A DNA stretch of 27,576 nt from Conidiobolus incongruus B7586 (taxonomy: Eukaryota > Entomophthoromycota > Entomophthoromycetes > Entomophthorales > Conidiobolaceae). Below the pieces are notes generated by a model. The model ran no database searches. It worked only from the letters and a program-made list of their open reading frames with translations, and was not told the origin of the DNA. Shown piece by piece: positions 10,123-21,180 of this stretch; position 1 is the stretch's first letter; each line of letters starts with the position of its first letter. A program made the translations under genes and the position numbers. The stretch is from the NCBI GenBank assembly GCA_000697335.1, contig JNEM01015045.1, positions 1 through 27,576 of the forward strand. The letters run 5' to 3'.

Positions 10123-11434
10123 TTACCTTGAATTTGAAAAAATGGGAAATTTTTTAATTTCTGATTTTTCAAACATATTATTAGTTTGAAATAAATAAAT
10201 ATATACAAAGTTAATAGGAAATTATATATTTTTAATATATATATATATATAATAATTTTTTTTGATTAAAAAATTAACTTTTGAAAATTGGTTGTTTAAT
10301 TTAATCATGCTTAAACTAAATAATAATCATCAAAAGTTTTTTATTTTAGTATTAGTAAAATTTAACCATAAACCCTTTAAAATTATTTACAATTTACAAG
10401 TAACTTTTAATAATAAAGTATTATCTAAATTAACAATTTATTGCTAGGTAAATTACTTTAAGATTAAGAAAGAAACTATCTAAAACTTGTTAAAATTTAG
10501 AAAACCAACTTTAACTATTACTTTTTTAATTATTAATAAAGTGAGAAAATATATTGAAAAGCACCTTTTTATTTTAGTTAAAGAATTATCTAAGCACTTT
10601 AATATTAATTTTATAAGTATTTTATATATTAAAGTTTAAACTCAAATTAATAAATAAAAATATAAAATAGGTACCTTATAATATAACTAAAGTTTAAAAA
10701 AAAGCTAGAGTAGTTATTATTAAATAAAACTTATTAAAATATTACTAGAAGCTTAAACTTTTACAACAAATAATTATAATTGATGAATCTTAAATTTTTA
10801 TGTATAATTTTTTATTAAAATATAAATTAAAATATTAGATTAAGTTACATTAACCCCCTCTACAAATCCCTTTAAATAAAAATTTTATTAATAAGTGAAT
10901 GTTAATTATTATAATAAATTATAATATTATATGCTATTTTTATTTAATTCTTAATAAAAAAATCAATTAATAGTAAATTTTATATTGTTTTTTTAAATAA
11001 AAGTATTTTTAATTGGTGTTCTCAATATAATTTAAGAAAAACTTATTATTTTATATGATAATTATAAAACATATAAATCTAAAGCTATAAAAAACTTTCT
11101 AATTAAAAATAACTGGAAAAAACTACTATATCTAATATACTCTTTAGATTATAACCTATATAATTATAATTGCTTTAGGTAATTAAAAAACCAGCTTATA
11201 AGAAAGAAAATTTCTACAAAAAAATTTAATTAGTTTGTGAAACATCAAATTTTAGTCTTTAATAAAAAGAATTATTTTTTAGGTGTTAAATCTTTGCTAA
11301 AAATATAGCAAAAAGTTATTAATAATAAAAAAACTATTAAACTTTAATTTTATATTTATTTCTATATATTATATATTAAAATATTTATTTATTTTGAATT
11401 GCAAAAAATTCCCATTATTAAAAATACAGAGTAA
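10123..11434 (+). mobile_element. full-length mariner (DD34D) element, copy B
   Basis: The element is 1312 bp with imperfect terminal inverted repeats of about 26 bp. The left end begins TTACCTTGAATTTG and the complement of the right end begins TTACTCTGTATTTTT, and both run on into AATGGGAA and a T-run. It is flanked by TA at 10121-10122 and 11435-11436, the target duplication of the Tc1/mariner superfamily. Length, ends and target site all fit. Four copies lie in this window: B and C on the plus strand, A and D on the minus strand. A TA microsatellite sits near the left end in all well-preserved copies. Confidence 0.9.
10262..11335 (+). pseudogene. dead mariner transposase in copy B
   Basis: On the plus strand, recognisable pieces appear in order: a linker RKPTLT with a following helix-turn-helix region (KVRKYIEKHLFILVKELSKH); the first catalytic block IIIIDES at about 10770-10790, followed by IFMY; the second catalytic block DN at 11057-11062 with KSKAIKNFL; then KNNWKKLL and YSLDY; and near the C-terminus a piece resembling the RWQKVI block. 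The third catalytic Asp, 34 residues after the second in mariner, is Asn here. Many former Trp codons (TGG) are TAA or TAG, as after ESW. There are far too many stops for function. The open stretch 10262-10447 probably covers the eroded N-terminal DNA-binding part. Confidence 0.8.
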
Positions 11435-11436
11435 TA

Positions 11437-12749
11437 CTTAATTCCCTAATATGCAAATATTAATAATAGATTAACTTTGAAATTTAAAAAGTATATTATA
11501 ATTTTATATTTATAGTCAAATGTATAATTATATCATATTATAATGAATTTCAAGAAATTAGATAACCAAAAGATCTGACTAATATATTAAATTAATCATT
11601 TACATAGTCATTTAACATTTAGTACAGATAAAATATTAAAAATTATAAAACAAAATATATTTTTATGTAATTAACAGACATTAATAATAACATCAAATAA
11701 TTTGAACTTAAATTTGTAATATATTTTAGTTATATATGCCAAAGTAAAGATCATAATTAAGTGAACTAAATATTAATAATATAATATTTAGATATAGTAA
11801 CTCGTTACAGGAATAAATTCCTAATGTGATAATTTTAAAAATTATTTTCAAATATATCCCATGAAATTGGTCTTAAATTTAATTTTATTATAAAAATATT
11901 TTAAAAAATTTATATTACGTATTTTCTCATATATATTCAATTCAAAAACAATCTTATATGTATTGCAATAATATACTAAATTTTAAGTATCCAAAATTAA
12001 ATAATAATTCCTAAATTATATTTTAAAAATAAATAATTCATGTTTATATGAATTAATTATAAATGGCATATATAATTTTCGTTAGTCAATATAGTTTTTA
12101 TTATAATGAAATTAAACAAATATTATATAAAATTATATTGATAATATTTTATAAAAAGGAATGTAATTATTATTAATTCCAAATACATAGCATAATAAAA
12201 TGATAGAAAAATTTATATCTGAGCACAGTATGTTTTTATAAATTGAAATATTTAGATTTATTTCAAGTTTCAAAAAAAACAATTGTAAAAGATCAATAAT
12301 ATCAAATAATAAAATGGAAAAATAGTATCAAAATAAAACTAGTAATTATTGAAATAAATGAAGTAAAATTATTTAATTTAGAATTGATTAAGTATGTCAT
12401 TATTTTTAACTATAATTAAGACATTAATGATTAAATAATAATAATAATTTTCACTGAATTGCTTAATATTTGCATAAAAATGGTTGTTAATTAAATTATG
12501 ATTTATGATTTGATCAGTTGTAGAATTAAAGAAAATATATGTAATATGATACAACTCATACTTTTTTGTTTTAATAATACTTATCAAAATCAAATTTCAT
12601 TTTACATAATTTTTTTTAAATTTACCAAAATATATTCTAATAATTTTTATAGTTTTTATAATTTTTGACACATTACTGGAAATGATATATTCCGATAATT
12701 TGTAATAGAATTGTAATATTAATAATTCATAAATAATGATTTTTTCCAA
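11437..12749. other. A+T-rich spacer between mariner B and the third GT15 locus
   Basis: Very A+T-rich throughout, with no protein-like frame. The minus-strand open frame at 12378-12593 consists almost only of A/T-rich codons (Ile, Asn, Tyr, Lys) and is not credible as a gene. I see nothing else. Confidence 0.55.
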
Positions 12750-13710
12750 TTAAAAAAGTAAAACTCTATTCAATTCCTTAATACTCAAGTTACCCTGCCA
12801 ATCCCATGTTCTATCAAGATTATAGTGACAGTTATAACTTATAAAGTCAAAACCATCAAGAGCATGAGTATCTGCATTACGTGGCTAACCAATATATTTA
12901 GATGAATGAACTATATATTTTGGCAAAAATATACCTAAAATATTAGCGAATCGAAGCATCCTCCACTCTTAATAAAAGGAAATATCCTTCTTATAATAAT
13001 AAATGAAGAAGTTGGAATATTTTTGATATTTCGATACTTGTAAAGCTCCAATTGCAACTATTGAGCAAAAATAGCAGGTATTGTATCCATTCCCTTCCAT
13101 TTTCCGAAGGTGTTTGACTGTATTTTCATTAGGGATTTTGTAAGTGACATTTGTCGTTTAAATGTATTTCACGACAATATCCCACAGAGTAGGAATAGAG
13201 TCTGGAATTCCTTTGTAAGTGGTTTTGGAACTGTACTTCCTTTCGATTGCTGTGCAAGTATTTAAATGGATCATAGTTAATATCACAAGGAAATTATGCA
13301 TCTGGTCCAACTCTCCATAGTAGTCAAAGTTATCATGAAGAGAATATCTCAAAAAGAATCACGACATGAAGTGACAAATATGATGATAGAATTCTGAATG
13401 ATTATAAGTGTGCCTAAGGTTCTACCATATTTGTCTCGCCTTTTGTTGGTCGATACATCATTGAATATTTCAATATTATACAGGAACTAAAAATCAAAAT
13501 GAACTTGCGCTTTAGTGTGAGACTACATCTTTTCCTTGGATACTTTGAAATTTTGTCACTTGAGGAACAAGTACGTATAGTTACATTCAAAGTTGAACGG
13601 CTCTTCCAACACTCTCATGATGTTCAACAATCTATTCAGTGCCTTGTTGTTAATCAAAAATACAAAAGTTTCTGTCATACAGATATTGAAACCTTGATTT
13701 TCATTTTTAG
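12750..13710 (-). pseudogene. heavily decayed GT15 mannosyltransferase copy
   Basis: Read on the minus strand, GT15 blocks appear in correct order but in changing frames. They are FVFLINNKALNRLLNIM (the LVRNKEL block) near 13660, NYTYLFLK (the NYPYVFLN block), HTKAQVHF, then DYYGELDQ (former YYWRVEPD), IPDSIPTLWDIVVKYI, and the C-terminus DGFDFISYNCHYNLD, TWDWQGN and IKELNRVL, ending at a TAA at 12750-12752. Stops, shifts and lost residues occur along the whole length. The tail (TWDWQ) is closest to that of the 19978 gene. The N-terminal membrane anchor can no longer be made out beyond about 13710. The open frame at 13499-13747 on the plus strand is an antisense shadow. Confidence 0.85.
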
Positions 13711-14559
13711 TTGCAAAACAATATGTAATTTCATTTTGCTTGATTAATTAGAAATGTATAATTTTAAATGGAAGATTCAATTGTTTTGAATTTTTGGTTG
13801 GATATTATATTTCATAATATCAAGAGTATGAAATTCAAATAGCTCCGAATAAAACTACAAATATAATAATTTGCTTAGAGGTTATATATTTTAAATCACA
13901 GGTTTTATTTTTAAAGTTCAACTTTAATTTCAGAACTATTATTGAAAATAAATATATTAATTTATTGAAAAATATAACATTTATTTATGAAATTGAATTT
14001 TTAGAATATAAACAATATCAATTTATTAGCACGATTGTGAGTTTCTAAGTATAATTGTACATTGAGCCATATTTATGATTTGTGAAGTTCAAGTATAATT
14101 TCAATAAAAATATTCAAAATCAGTAGTTCTAGATAAAATAAATCCGAAAAAAATATATAAATAATAATAATACTAAATCACAAAATTTTTAATCATGATA
14201 TTCTATATTATTTTGAGGATTTTGTTTATAGAATAAAAATTATCATTAATTCAATTTTAAGAATATATGAAAGTAATATTAGTAAACTATAATTTGTGAT
14301 TTCATTAATTTGACACAAACCTCAAATTCATATGTAATATATTTCACTATTAAAAAAAATTATAAAATTATAAAATTTTGATATTGATTGAAGATAAAAA
14401 ATATTAATTTGCCATTAACCTTTGAGTCATTTTTTGAGCTATCATTGTATTTTGTAAATGTTTTGTAAATAAAGAACGCTGTTAGAAAAGTATTTGTAAT
14501 ATGATTTTGTAAATTAATTAATTTGGTACTTTAACATTTTGGGATTTTTATCTCTTAAA

Positions 14560-14760
14560 ATTTACTTGACAAGATGTTGTAGCCGATTATCCAAAAATCC
14601 CCCTTCTCTCTTTGTCACCTCTGGGCTTAAATAATTTGTACATTGAACTACGCAGAGTTTGGTTAAAACCTAATAAAAGGAGTAAAGAGAACAAGGAGTA
14701 TCTTTTTATTTTGGACCAACAAAGTCAGTCTGCATTAGGAATAGTATTAGCTTAACTATC
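14560..14760 (-). other. possible fossil shard of an integrase-bearing element
   Basis: The island is clearly richer in G+C than its surroundings. The minus strand contains a peptide reading MQTDFVGPK, which recalls the beginning of the catalytic domain of integrases (the DF-GP block) of LTR-type or related elements, and a polar, protein-like stretch after it. It is short, broken and without visible terminal repeats, so it would be an old fragment. The family is uncertain and a host-gene origin is possible. Confidence 0.2.
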
Positions 14761-14829
14761 AAATCAAGACATACAGGTATTCTTGAAATACAACAATATA
14801 TTACAATGTATAAATGGATAGTCAAATAA
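14739..14829 (+). other. short protein-like open stretch, unrecognised
   Basis: On the plus strand a frame of about 27 codons (containing LTIKSRHTGILEIQQYITM) has balanced amino-acid use that is unusual for this desert. It ends at a TAA near 14830. It may be part of the same relic as the adjoining island or an unrelated chance frame. Confidence 0.15.
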
Positions 14830-16502
14830 TCTGATTGAACTTAATAAACTGGATTAAAAGTTATACAATTTATAACATATTACACATTTTGTCATTGAAA
14901 TATCACAATCATTAGATTTTAATCTTTTTTAACAATTTTAAATTAGATCTATAAAATACAAAATTTCCAAATTATATACTTTAATAACAATGTATATTAA
15001 TATTTTTTTAATAATCTCGACATTTAAATAGTACAAATTTTATTTATTAATTATATTTATAAAAGATGTGAATTTGATAATTTTATAATTTGATATTTTA
15101 TTGTGTAAAGAATGCAAAATAAGTTTAAAAATTTGATTTAATAAGTACAAGATATTTGAAATAAATGTGAATTATTGAAATATTAATAGTTAAATTATTT
15201 TCATTAGTTAGTATAATAATAAATAAATTTCTGGTTTATATTTAGACATAATTAAGAATAAATAATAATTTAAATTTTATTGAAATAATCAATTATATCT
15301 TTTTATTTATGTTGTAAATTCATAATATAATTAAATATTATGACATTTGTTACTGATATTAGTTTTTATACTATATTTATAAACTTAATCATTTAGTTAA
15401 AAATAACACTTACGTATGAAAGTAATATATTATAAAATAACCTAGTTGATATTAAAATCGAGTAATTACAATCGTATTCATTTATGAATTTAAGTTTGAT
15501 ACTCTGAAAAATTTATTATTTTTAATTATAAGAAGTAATAATATGAAAATTAATTTTTTTTATTAGAATTGAATTAATTAAAATTTATTAAATAATAAAA
15601 AATGCATATATTTTGTATTATTCTTATTAACATTAAATTATAATCAAAAATTAACTACTTTTTAATAAATATTCTGTTAAATTCATCATATCAACTTTGT
15701 AACATTATAAGTGAATATCTGATATTTCGTTTTAATAATAATTTGTAGAATATTCCATTTAAAAACTAAGAATTAAATTGATCATTTATAACTTTGTTTT
15801 AGAGTTATTTACATATAACTATTATTATATCTAAAGATATTTTAATATATTGAACATTTATAAACCTTATATAAAATTACTATAATTCTAAATATATTTT
15901 AGGTGTTAATATTATTTGTAATAAAATTATGTTTAATAAATATTTTAATTTTTTAAATATTAATATTGATACTTTGGATAATGATTCAAACTTCGATAAT
16001 ATATATATATAATCTTTAATATTTTGAAACAAAATTATATTTATAGAATGACTTATAATACAAATATTTGAATATCTCAATAATCGTTCTAAGATATTTT
16101 TTTGAATATTACAGTTGTAAAAATTATCTCAAAATATCCAAATAAATATTGATATATCTTTGTTCAAATATTGTTTATAAAGTTTTAATCCAATTAGTTT
16201 TTTAAATTTTAATATCATATTTTATTATATTCTAAATTTAAATAAAAATTTTCAATAATTTTTCATAAATCTTCAATATTTTATACACAATATACAAATT
16301 AATAATTTATATTTTTAACGTAATCAGATATCTTAGCCAATTAGCCTATATAATATGTCAATTAGAACATATAGAACAATTTGCCCAATATATAAAAAAA
16401 TCATAATCTATATAAAGCTTTATGATAGAATTATGTTTAATGAATTAACTAACCACATACCAACATACTATAACAAACCAATAAAGGAATATATCCGAGT
16501 TA

Positions 16503-16655
16503 ATTATTTTTTTCAACCTTTTCATCTTTATCCACTATTTTTTGTATTGTGGCAATAACTTGCAGAAATATTGAATCAAAATAAGAATTTAATGCGGATA
16601 CATTGTGACAATTGATTAATATTAATTTGTCATTCAAAAGAAAAATTCTTTTTTT
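16503..16655 (-). other. decayed coding fragment, weak likeness to Vps52
   Basis: A minus-strand frame is open for about 50 codons and reads as a credible protein (INCHNVSALNSYFDSIFLQ, then TIQKIVDKDEKVEKN) with no ATG at its start. The string NVSALNSYFDSIFLQV recalls the NVPALD-Y block in the C-terminal half of the tethering-complex subunit Vps52, but I cannot confirm that, and the flanking frames do not continue the likeness. An A+T-rich sequence borders it on both sides. Confidence 0.22.
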
Positions 16656-17960
16656 TAATGTAAAATAATTTTATTATTAAAATAAAAATTCTTATTTTAA
16701 TATAATAGAAATTAAAATTTAAATAAAATTACATTATATCTATCGCCAATCAAATTGAAATAATATAAAATAAAAATTATATTAATTTACTCATTTTTAG
16801 CCCATTTGCAAAATTTAATAGATATAAAATAATTTTAAAGATAAAATTTTAAATATATATTAATTAATTTTACCAATTAGATTATAATCGAGAATTTATT
16901 TAAATTAATGATTAAATATTTTAAAAAAAAACATTACATTTTGGCATTAACTGAATAAGTCATTTTCGATATTAATTAAAATTCAATATTAATCCTTTAA
17001 CTATTAAATCCTAATCATTAACTAATATAAAAATTTTCAAACAAAGAATTTTGAATTAATTGATTTTCAAATATTTTGAAAATATTGATAAATTAGCTTA
17101 GTTAGTTTATCTATATGAATTATATAATATTGGATGGTAATTAAAATAATAATAAAGTATTGGAAATAATTTCATTTTTTAGTTACTTATTTACTATTTA
17201 CTTTTAAGTACCTGCAAAGTCAATATGGATAAAATGGATATTAAATTACAATAATTTTGGAATAAAAATTAACTTGATTAAGATCATTGCTTCATAATAC
17301 TTTAAAATTATCAATTAAAAATAGTTCTGGAATATAAATACTTATTAAGGTAATTAAACAATGTTCATAGATTGGATAATAATTCATAATTTTAAAATTA
17401 ATATTTTATTAGATAAAATTAATTAAAAAAATTGGCTATTAAGTTATCAATTTAATGATGAATTATTCCAATTTTTTAATATATTGAAATCTTATTACCA
17501 TTGTTATTTTTATATATATTAATGAAAATTATACTTTTTTCAAAAAGTGGAATATTTATATTTTTGATCAACTGATTTAAAATAATACTAATAACTTCAA
17601 TTTGGTATTATTTTTATTATATTAATATAAAAACATTGAGGAAACTAAATATTTATTCAAAGTTATAATAATAAATTTTATATTGTTTATATTTTAATAA
17701 AGGTATGTATAATACCCAATATTGGAAATTTACTAAACTTTTATGATTTTCCAAATTTATAATATTATATAATTAAAATTTTAAAAAATATATATTTTAT
17801 TATTATATAAATTTACAAACATTTTTTCATATTATTTTATCAGAATATATATTATAATAAAGTTTTTTTTGTAAATATCAAACCTTATGATTTAATATCA
17901 AAAAAATATTTTTAATATAATAATTCAAATTCCTTTTATTTTTAATTAAATAAAGTAGAT

Positions 17961-17989
17961 ATTATTATTATTATTATCATTATTATATA
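17961..17989. repeat. (ATT)n microsatellite
   Basis: Tandem ATT units with one interruption (ATC). Confidence 0.75.
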
Positions 17990-18234
17990 ACTTTATATAA
18001 ATAACAAAATGAAAATCAAAGCTCAATATAATACAATAATTAATAAAAAAAGTTTTTATTATTTTAATTAAAAAAATAGCAACTATAAGTGAATAAAGAA
18101 TCTTGATTTGGAAACAAAAATTATTTTAATAGTAATAATAAAATTAATTTTAATTATAAAATCAATAATATTTTTATCTTTTCAAAATATATTTCTGTAA
18201 TATTATTCATGATCTGTATTATTCTTAATAATAA

Positions 18235-18430
18235 AGTTTACAGAGTTCCAGAAAAATTATCCTTCTAAACCCAATACTATCTAAATTAGAATCTTTCCAA
18301 GATGATCAATATTATATTATCTAAAGGGCTATGGAAAGCAAGTAATTTTATCAAGTTTTTGAATTTCTAAAAATTGAGTTCCTGATATTAATATTTAAAG
18401 TTAATTGAACTTTCAGTTGGTTAATTCTTT
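18235..18430 (+). other. possible decayed coding fragment, unrecognised
   Basis: A plus-strand frame with two internal stops reads LLNPILSKLESFQDDQYYII, then RAMESK, then FYQVFEFLKIEFLILI. The residue mix and lower A+T content suggest former protein-coding DNA rather than spacer, but no family is recognised and chance cannot be excluded. Confidence 0.2.
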
Positions 18431-19254
18431 TATGAATTACTATATTGAATATGTTTAATTTTGTATAATAATGAATACAAAGATTTTTATATATTTAAAA
18501 TTATTTTCAAATTATAAATATTTATTCAAGTTTTAACAATTTGTAATTATTGTAATATTTAATAAATCTTATGATTCCCAATAATACATTATTATTATTA
18601 TTTAAAAATATTTTGATAATTCTCAATGTTTTTTAATTATTAGTAATTTTATATATCTAGTCTAATTTCCTCAAAAATACGTTCAACGGCTAAATAGTCA
18701 AAGCACAAATATAAGATTTATATACTTTCAAAAATTACCTCATCAATCAATATCAAAATTTTGAAACCTAAATTTATTCTATTTTTATATATTATTTTAA
18801 TAATTTGTCACTTGATTCATCATTAATAAAATTATTTAGTTTAATATGGTTCCAGATCATTTAGCCATAATTCATATGTAAATAAACACTCTAAAATCCT
18901 AAACATTGTTCAATATTTCTAACTGTTTATAAAATCTAATTTTAAACGAGTTATAATTAAATTACAGTATATTAATAAGTGAATGACATTTTAAATTAAT
19001 TAAAATTATATTGATTAAAAATTAAGAATTAATAAAGAGTTTAATATTGGCAAAAAAAGAGATTCTTATTAAGTATTAATTATATTGTAATAAGTGATCG
19101 GATGAAAATCCTTAATTAAAACATTTTGATAAATTAAAAATATAAAAATTATTAAAATTTAAATAAAATAACTTTTAATTATATATTAAATAATTTAAAT
19201 TAATATTATAAAAAAAGAGTTGTTTTTAATAATTTTTATTTTATTTTAATATAA

Positions 19255-19280
19255 TTATTAATATTATTAATATTATTAAA
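19255..19280. repeat. tandem TTAATATTA-type 9-base repeat
   Basis: About three copies of a nine-base A/T unit (ATTAATATT) in a row. Confidence 0.6.
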
Positions 19281-19892
19281 TATAAAAAATTTAAAAATAA
19301 AAAATAAACTTATTCATTAATTCAATATAATCACAAAGATTTGAATAAATAATTTCACATTTATATCCCTATCTCATTGTACTCAAATGAGATCATTTTA
19401 ATTGGGAAAACTTAGTGAATAGCAAGATAAACTGGTTAATCAAATCAAGTATTGACAAGGTCCCAAGAAAGATTTAGTGATAAGATAGATGATGGATAAG
19501 TACACAATTCCACATACTTCAAATACAGGTATTGAGATTTAGAAATATTATAATTAATTTTTTAACAATATAATTATTATTGAAAAAAAAATTAAATTTT
19601 TATAATTTTTATATAATATTAAGCCATTAAAAATTATATATTTATTTTATAATTAATCTATGCATATTTTATAACATAATAGATTTTAATCTATAATTAA
19701 TAGCCCACTAATCAAACAATTAACGCGTTATTTAAACATGATTTAAATTTCGAATATTAAAGTTGTACAATTATTGATTAATTTGTCCTACTTAAATAAC
19801 GTACAAATTCCCAAATCTGGACTATTAAAATTAAATCCTAATTCAGTTATCAAATAATGGATGATATTTATGATAACACATTTCGATAGCAA

Positions 19893-19900
19893 TATAAATA
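19893..19900 (+). promoter_or_regulatory. TATA box of the 19978 gene
   Basis: TATAAATA lies 85 bases upstream of the ATG and 62 bases upstream of AGCCTTA. The 7434 locus has the same pair of elements at nearly the same distances (83 and 61 bases from TATAAAA), which argues that both are real. Confidence 0.5.
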
Positions 19901-19954
19901 CTTGAGATGGTATTAACGAACTAGTATTATAGTAAAAAAATAGAGTTAAGGTTG

Positions 19955-19961
19955 AGCCTTA
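19955..19961 (+). promoter_or_regulatory. AGCCTTA leader element
   Basis: This heptamer lies 16 bases before the ATG. It is conserved at the 7434 locus but not seen before the 3589 gene. Function is unknown. Confidence 0.35.
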
Positions 19962-19977
19962 ATCACAATAACTAATA

Positions 19978-21180
19978 ATGAATCAATCACATTTGATCTT
20001 TGCCAAAAAGGGATTTATATTTATTGTCGGTGTAGTTGCGATTTGGATAGTGGTTAGTTTAATTATTAGAAATAAAGATAATGGTCATTTTGATCATTTT
20101 CAATCAGAAGCTAGAAAAGTGGCTTTGAGAAGATTTTCCAACAATGAAGCACCGAATGAAATTATATCTACTCTCAATTCCAAACCAACTGAATCTGTAA
20201 AAGGAGTTGAAATTGTCGATGAATTCAAACCCAAGAAGGATGAACGTATGAAAGCTGCTTATGTAGTCTTAGTCCGCAATAAGGAATTGGAAGGCTGGTT
20301 GAACAGTATGCGAGAATTAGAAGATAGATTCAATCGTAACTACAACTATCCCTACGTCTTTCTTAACGAGCAAAATTTCACTGAAGAATTCAAGACTCGT
20401 GTTAGACTTCACACCAAAGCTGAAGTGCATTTCGGAGTGATTCCAAGGGAACATTGGAGTATTCCTCCATGGATCGATGAAGCCAAGGCGCGCGAACTTT
20501 GGAAGCACGCTGGATACGTTTATGGTGACTCCGAGTCCTATCGCCACATGTGTCGCTTCGAGTCCGGATTCTTCTTCAGACATCCATTGCTAGACCAATT
20601 TGATTACTACTGGAGAGTTGAGCCAGACGTACACTTCCCATGTGATATCAACTACGATCCCTTCAAGTACCTACACGACAATGATAAGAAGTACGGATTC
20701 ACTATGACCTACAAAGAAATTGAAGCCACTATCCCAACGCTTTGGGACACTGTTATGGACTATATTAAATCCAACAACCTTACTGAAACCTTGCCCAAGC
20801 ACAACGCCATCAAATTCCTCCGTGAGAATGAGGGCGATAAATACAACATGTGCCACTTCTGGTCCAATTTCGAAATTGGCTCCTTAGACGTATGGCGTTC
20901 CAAAGAATACCTCGACTTCTTTGACCATCTCGACAAGAAGGGTGGGTTCTTCTACGAGCGCTGGGGTGACGCTCCCGTACACAGTATTTTCTTAAGTATT
21001 TTCCTCCCTAAGTCCCAAGTACACTTCTTTAAGGATATTGGCTACCAGCACAATTCTGATACACACTGCCCCGATGGTGTAGACTTTATCAAAAATAACT
21101 GTCACTGTAATCCAGAAAAGACTTGGGATTGGCAATCTAATTCATGTATAAGGGAGTGGAACCGAGCTCTTTTATCTTAG
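19978..21180 (+). CDS. GT15 (Kre2/Mnt1/Ktr-like) alpha-1,2-mannosyltransferase
   Basis: A complete intronless gene of 400 codons, predicted to be a type II Golgi membrane enzyme that adds alpha-1,2-mannose from GDP-mannose to glycoproteins. It has a short N-terminus (MNQSHLIFAKKG), a signal-anchor at about residues 13-30, a stem to about residue 88, then a full GT15 domain. All family blocks are present: VVLVRNKELEGWL, LEDRFNRNYNYPYVFLNEQN, HWSIPPWID, YRHMCRFESGFFFRHPLL, YYWRVEPDVHFPCDI with the EPD motif at 215-217, TIPTLWDT, CHFWSNFEIGS (E299), GGFFYERWGDAPVHS (H335) and HCPDG-CHCNP. It is somewhat shorter than yeast Kre2 (about 440 residues), mainly in stem and tail. Codons from about residue 120 on favour C or G at third positions (for example GAC, AAC, TTC, TCC), unlike the other copies, which suggests strong expression or conversion. 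The ATG follows a TATA box and a leader element shared with the 7434 locus. Which Kre2/Ktr subfamily it belongs to cannot be decided by eye. Confidence 0.96.
   Translation: MNQSHLIFAKKGFIFIVGVVAIWIVVSLIIRNKDNGHFDHFQSEARKVALRRFSNNEAPNEIISTLNSKPTESVKGVEIVDEFKPKKDERMKAAYVVLVRNKELEGWLNSMRELEDRFNRNYNYPYVFLNEQNFTEEFKTRVRLHTKAEVHFGVIPREHWSIPPWIDEAKARELWKHAGYVYGDSESYRHMCRFESGFFFRHPLLDQFDYYWRVEPDVHFPCDINYDPFKYLHDNDKKYGFTMTYKEIEATIPTLWDTVMDYIKSNNLTETLPKHNAIKFLRENEGDKYNMCHFWSNFEIGSLDVWRSKEYLDFFDHLDKKGGFFYERWGDAPVHSIFLSIFLPKSQVHFFKDIGYQHNSDTHCPDGVDFIKNNCHCNPEKTWDWQSNSCIREWNRALLS

Larger units (their letters stand above)
13711..19977. other. 6-kb A+T desert with a few less A+T-rich islands
   Basis: No intact gene is visible between the third GT15 relic and the 19978 gene. 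Four short islands depart from the background and are listed separately or mentioned here: 14560-14830, 16320-16655, 18235-18430 and 19380-19540. The last has a plus-strand protein-like piece (MMDKYTIPHTSNTGIE) but no recognisable family. The rest is A+T sequence with microsatellites at 17961-17989 and 19255-19280. The small open frames at 15880-16080 and 16355-16558 are judged to be chance. Confidence 0.5.

Noticed and set aside
12378-12593. 71-codon minus-strand frame
   Set aside because: Composition follows the A+T background and no conserved motif is visible.
13499-13747. 82-codon plus-strand frame
   Set aside because: It is the antisense of the N-terminal half of the decayed GT15 copy at 12750-13710.
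15880-16080. 66-codon minus-strand frame
   Set aside because: Low-complexity Ile, Leu, Lys and Tyr content; expected by chance in this desert.
16355-16558. 67-codon plus-strand frame
   Set aside because: It overlaps the more protein-like minus-strand stretch at 16503-16655 and resembles no family I know; kept only as a possible chance frame.
20317-20856. Minus-strand open frames inside the 19978 gene
   Set aside because: Antisense shadows of a conserved coding region.
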